Notes under the pieces: generated by a model
What the model saw: the letters and a program-made list of their open reading frames with translations, nothing else
Told to the model about the DNA's origin: nothing
Database searches by the model: none
Translations under genes and position numbers: made by a program
DNA from: Candidatus Hydrogenedentota bacterium
GTDB lineage: Bacteria > Hydrogenedentota > Hydrogenedentia > Hydrogenedentales > SLHB01
Assembly (NCBI GenBank): GCA_003557825.1
Contig: PWNM01000381.1
Location: 1-6,850 of the forward strand
Reading direction: 5' to 3'
Length of the DNA stretch: 6,850 nucleotides
Part shown: positions 4,033-6,850 of the stretch, piece by piece
Position numbering within the stretch: the first letter of the stretch is position 1
Layout of the letters: every line of letters starts with the position of its first letter

Positions 4033-6850
4033 ATTTTGACTCGTTCGACGAAGTGTCAGTTTCAGTTGGAGCGTGGCTCTCTGCGCGGGTGAAGAGCTCG
4101 TAAAGCACCGGCAACACGATTAGGGTCAGTACGGCCGATACGATGATTCCGCCCACGGCGGCGATTCCGATGCCGTTTCGGATTTCCGCACCGAGGGCGC
4201 GACTCAGGGCCATAGGCAACATACCCAATATGGCCGCCAACGTAATCATAATAATCGGGCGAAATTCGTCTTCGGCAGCATGGACCATGGATTCTCGGTG
4301 CGAAAGCCCTCGGTTCGTGTGGTATACCACGCGGTCCAGGATTAGGATGGCGTTGTTAACCACAATACCGACGAGCATGACGCCGCCGAGCATGATAAAA
4401 ATCGATATACTCTCGCCGGTGAGGTATAACGCCCAGATCACGCCGATCAGTCCCAAAGGAATGGTGACGAGGATGATAAACGGCCGCTTAAACGATTCCA
4501 GGATAGCCGCCAGTACCAAATAGGTCATAAAAATGGCAATAAGCCCTACCTCGATGAATTCCTCGCCGGTTTCCTCGAGAATTTCAAACATCCCGGTAAA
4601 CCGATATTGATATCCGGGTGGAATGGTCATGTGTTCCTCAATGGCATCCCGGAAGGCGTAGACGGCCGTTCCGAGTGGAACCCCTTCCTCCAAGTTAGAA
4701 TAGACCTTGGCCACCCGGCGCTTGTCCGAACGGGTTACCTGAATCGGAACGAAGTCCTCTTCGATGTCCGCGAAACTGGCCAAAATCACTGGATTCCCGG
4801 GCATACCGGGGAAGAGAAATTCCTCGACCTGCTGTTTTCCGAATTGCTCTTCGAGTATAACCCGGATATCATAGTTTCGATCGCCGATAGTAAAGACGCC
4901 GGCTTCCAGTCCTTCGAGGTTGGCCCGCAGTGCCTGTCCCATGCCGGCTGCAGGCATGCCCAAATCGGCGAGAATGGCTCGATTGGGAATAACGCGGATC
5001 TCCGGTTTGCCTGCCCGTACGGTGGTATCGGGATCGATAAAGCCGTCGAGGCCCGCAGTAAGGGCGGCGGCTTCGAGAGCCAATCGATCTAACTCATCGC
5101 GGTCGGGACCAAGGAATTCGAGCTCGATGGGCGGCCCACCGCCGCCGGCTCCGCCGGGTATGCTCGCCACCACGATGCAATCCGAATGGGGTTCCATCCG
5201 TTCGCGCACTTCCTCGAGAAGATCCCAAATGGATTCCGGCCGGTCGGTCTTGTCGACGAATCGCAGCAGGATCTGAGCGAGATACACTCCTTCCGAAGCC
5301 TGGCCGATGACGCCGCCGCGGAGCGAGCCCACGGTTGTCAATCGGTTTTCAAGATGGGGAAGTCCCTCGAGCAGGTCCTCGGCTTCCATGACCCGGTCAA
5401 TGGTTCGGTCGAGGCTGTACCACGTGGGGTATTCCAGGCGTACGGCGATCTCGCCTTGATCCGGTTCATCCATGAACGTAAATCCAAGCCCGCCGGCGAG
5501 GGTCATGGCATGGAGGAAAATGCCCAATATCACCAGGAGAATGACGATGGCGGCCCAGCGATGGTCGCCGGTGAAATGGAGGAAATCGGCATAACGATGG
5601 GAGCACCAGCTTAGACCGGCGTTCCAACGCTGTTCCATGCGGTAGAGTAATCCCTTTTTCTTGCCTTTTCGCAACAACACTGAGCATAGGATTGGGGTTA
5701 ACGTAAAGGAGATGAAAAGCGAAACAATCGTTACCGTGATCATGGTAAAGGCAAAGGGCTGGAAAATACGGCCGGCCAAGGTTCCCATAAGTCCAATAGG
5801 CAACAATACCACCAGGTTGGTTCCTGCGCTGGCCATAACTGCGATGGCCACTTCCTGGGCTCCCACCCGCGCCGCTTCGCCCGAGGATTCGGCTGAGTCC
5901 AGCCGTTTGACAATACTTTCCATGACCACGATCGAGTTGGTCACCAGTACGCCCACGGACAGCCCCAACGCGAGGAGAACGATTACATTCAACGTATAAC
6001 CGATCAACTGGAGTATAAACAGGCCAATAACAATCGTCAGCGGCATGGTGAGGGCGACGATGAGCGTGGATCGGATGTTGTACAGGAAAAGGAACAGAAT
6101 CATCGCGGTCAGCAAGACACCCTGGATGATGTTGACAGTGGCGCTGTCCACGGTGGCTTCGATAAAGTCGCCTTCGTCCGATACCCATACCAACTCCATC
6201 CCGCCCGGCAGCTGTTCTTGTATTTCCGCCATGGCTTCGCGGATATTCTCGACGATCTCGACCGTGTTGGCTTCGGCCTTCTTGATCACTTCGATACCAA
6301 TGGCCGTTTGGCCATTGTAATAGGATGCCTGACGTAACTCGGCGGTGCCCATTTCCACTCGGCCAATATCCCGGAGATACACGCGAGAACCGTCGTTATT
6401 GGCGATCTCGAGGGACTCCATTTCCCGGATCCCCGGGAAATCGGCATCAAAACGTACCGAGTATTCCCGGCCATGCTGACGCAACCGTCCCGCGGGGATG
6501 CTTTGGACGCCCTGCTGGACGGCTTCGACAACGTCCATGCTGGTGAGCCCGCGAGCGCCCAGTTCCTCGCGGTCGAGAAGGATGCTTACCTCCCGTTCTT
6601 CGCCGCCTGTGATCTCTACGTCGCCGACTCCAAGGATTACGGAAATGCTATCGCGGACTTCGTTATCGGCGTATTCATAGAGTTCGTCAAGTGGCGCCGT
6701 TCCCGTAAGGGCCAGATAGGCAATGGGCAGTGCGCCGATGTCGAATTTTTGAACTTGCGGTCGCTCGACACCTGCCGGAAAGTCGCCCATGATCAAGTCG
6801 ATCTGGTCGCGCACATCCATGGCGGCCACATCGACATCGATATCCAGGTC
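4031..6850 (-). CDS. RND efflux transporter permease subunit (HAE1/AcrB-like), N-terminus beyond the window
   Basis: The frame is open to the window edge and ends with TAG at 4033-4031, giving 939 visible residues. About 100 N-terminal residues (TM1 and the start of the porter domain) are missing if the total is near the usual 1040. Residues are counted from the window edge. The first portion (DVDVAAMDVRDQID, then the FPAGVERPQVQKFD segment) is the normal porter-domain continuation, so the GTG at 6829 is not a true start. TM2-TM6 span about 240-390, TM7 about 430-450, a second periplasmic half follows, and TM8-TM12 span about 765-915. RND pumps are homotrimers in the inner membrane exporting drugs, lipids or other amphiphiles through an adaptor and outer-membrane channel. 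TM4 reads GVLVTNSIVVMES, with Thr304-Asn305 where AcrB has Asp407-Asp408; TM10 has Asn832 where AcrB has Lys940; the TM11 arginine (R864 in EFRPIIM) is kept. The C-terminus is polar and uncharacteristic. Adaptor genes are probably upstream, outside the window. Confidence 0.95.
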   Translation of the reverse strand, partial: DLDIDVDVAAMDVRDQIDLIMGDFPAGVERPQVQKFDIGALPIAYLALTGTAPLDELYEYADNEVRDSISVILGVGDVEITGGEEREVSILLDREELGARGLTSMDVVEAVQQGVQSIPAGRLRQHGREYSVRFDADFPGIREMESLEIANNDGSRVYLRDIGRVEMGTAELRQASYYNGQTAIGIEVIKKAEANTVEIVENIREAMAEIQEQLPGGMELVWVSDEGDFIEATVDSATVNIIQGVLLTAMILFLFLYNIRSTLIVALTMPLTIVIGLFILQLIGYTLNVIVLLALGLSVGVLVTNSIVVMESIVKRLDSAESSGEAARVGAQEVAIAVMASAGTNLVVLLPIGLMGTLAGRIFQPFAFTMITVTIVSLFISFTLTPILCSVLLRKGKKKGLLYRMEQRWNAGLSWCSHRYADFLHFTGDHRWAAIVILLVILGIFLHAMTLAGGLGFTFMDEPDQGEIAVRLEYPTWYSLDRTIDRVMEAEDLLEGLPHLENRLTTVGSLRGGVIGQASEGVYLAQILLRFVDKTDRPESIWDLLEEVRERMEPHSDCIVVASIPGGAGGGGPPIELEFLGPDRDELDRLALEAAALTAGLDGFIDPDTTVRAGKPEIRVIPNRAILADLGMPAAGMGQALRANLEGLEAGVFTIGDRNYDIRVILEEQFGKQQVEEFLFPGMPGNPVILASFADIEEDFVPIQVTRSDKRRVAKVYSNLEEGVPLGTAVYAFRDAIEEHMTIPPGYQYRFTGMFEILEETGEEFIEVGLIAIFMTYLVLAAILESFKRPFIILVTIPLGLIGVIWALYLTGESISIFIMLGGVMLVGIVVNNAILILDRVVYHTNRGLSHRESMVHAAEDEFRPIIMITLAAILGMLPMALSRALGAEIRNGIGIAAVGGIIVSAVLTLIVLPVLYELFTRAESHAPTETDTSSNESK

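Noticed and set aside
4607..5092. 161-residue plus-strand open frame inside the RND gene
   Set aside because: Antisense to the RND coding sequence, with no ribosome binding site or recognisable family.
5466..6188. 240-residue minus-strand open frame inside the RND gene
   Set aside because: Out-of-frame shadow of a clear transporter, with Arg/His/Pro-rich composition and no domain.
1..6850. tRNA, rRNA, CRISPR array, insertion sequence or transposase
   Set aside because: No regularly spaced repeats, no transposase-like frame and no tRNA-like cloverleaf were seen; the only notable inverted repeats are those in 3085-3202.

Overview
The window comes from a Gram-negative bacterium: an RND-type envelope pump fills its right-hand 40 percent. 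Base composition is GC-rich (roughly 55-65 percent in most genes by eye), and codons and start/stop spacing are ordinary bacterial ones. Nothing in the sequence fixes the species. A sodium:solute symporter of the SSS type, a CNHC-type thioredoxin-like protein and a lone HicB would fit many environmental lineages, for example Planctomycetes-like, Hydrogenedentes-like or deltaproteobacterial groups, but this is only an impression.

Layout. Positions 1-336 (+) hold the C-terminal end of a gene cut by the window edge; its family is uncertain. Positions 337-495 are a leader region. Then come a cytoplasmic thioredoxin-fold/AhpC-TSA-type protein (496-1077, +) and, 12 bp later, a HicB-family protein with no HicA partner (1090-1419, +), whose ribosome binding site overlaps the stop codon of the gene before it. 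A convergent gene for an SSS-family sodium:solute symporter (1434-2981, -) starts with GTG. A 226-bp intergenic segment (2982-3207) follows. It is the least ordinary part of the window: a 14-bp perfect inverted repeat, a 10-bp GC-rich perfect hairpin, five GGA triplets inside the loop of the long repeat, and an extended -10 promoter-like box placed just before the repeat. The right side is a two-gene minus-strand operon: an RND transporter subunit (4031-6850, N-terminus outside the window) followed 10 bp later by a classical short-chain dehydrogenase/reductase (3208-4020).

How the genes work together. The RND gene probably belongs to an efflux operon whose adaptor, and perhaps outer-membrane channel, lie beyond position 6850. 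The SDR appears to be the last gene and to be translationally coupled to the pump. The symporter looks like a single-gene unit. The thioredoxin-like/HicB pair looks co-transcribed, but a functional link is not evident; HicB has lower GC (about 47 percent by hand count) than its surroundings and may be an acquired gene.

Main points for a second look: (1) the structured 3069-3202 intergenic element, which could be a small GGA-rich RNA, a REP-like palindromic repeat, or a terminator/leader; (2) an RND pump in which the usual proton-relay residues of TM4 (Asp-Asp) and TM10 (Lys) are Thr-Asn and Asn; (3) the orphan HicB. I see no clear evidence of a wholly new multi-gene system.
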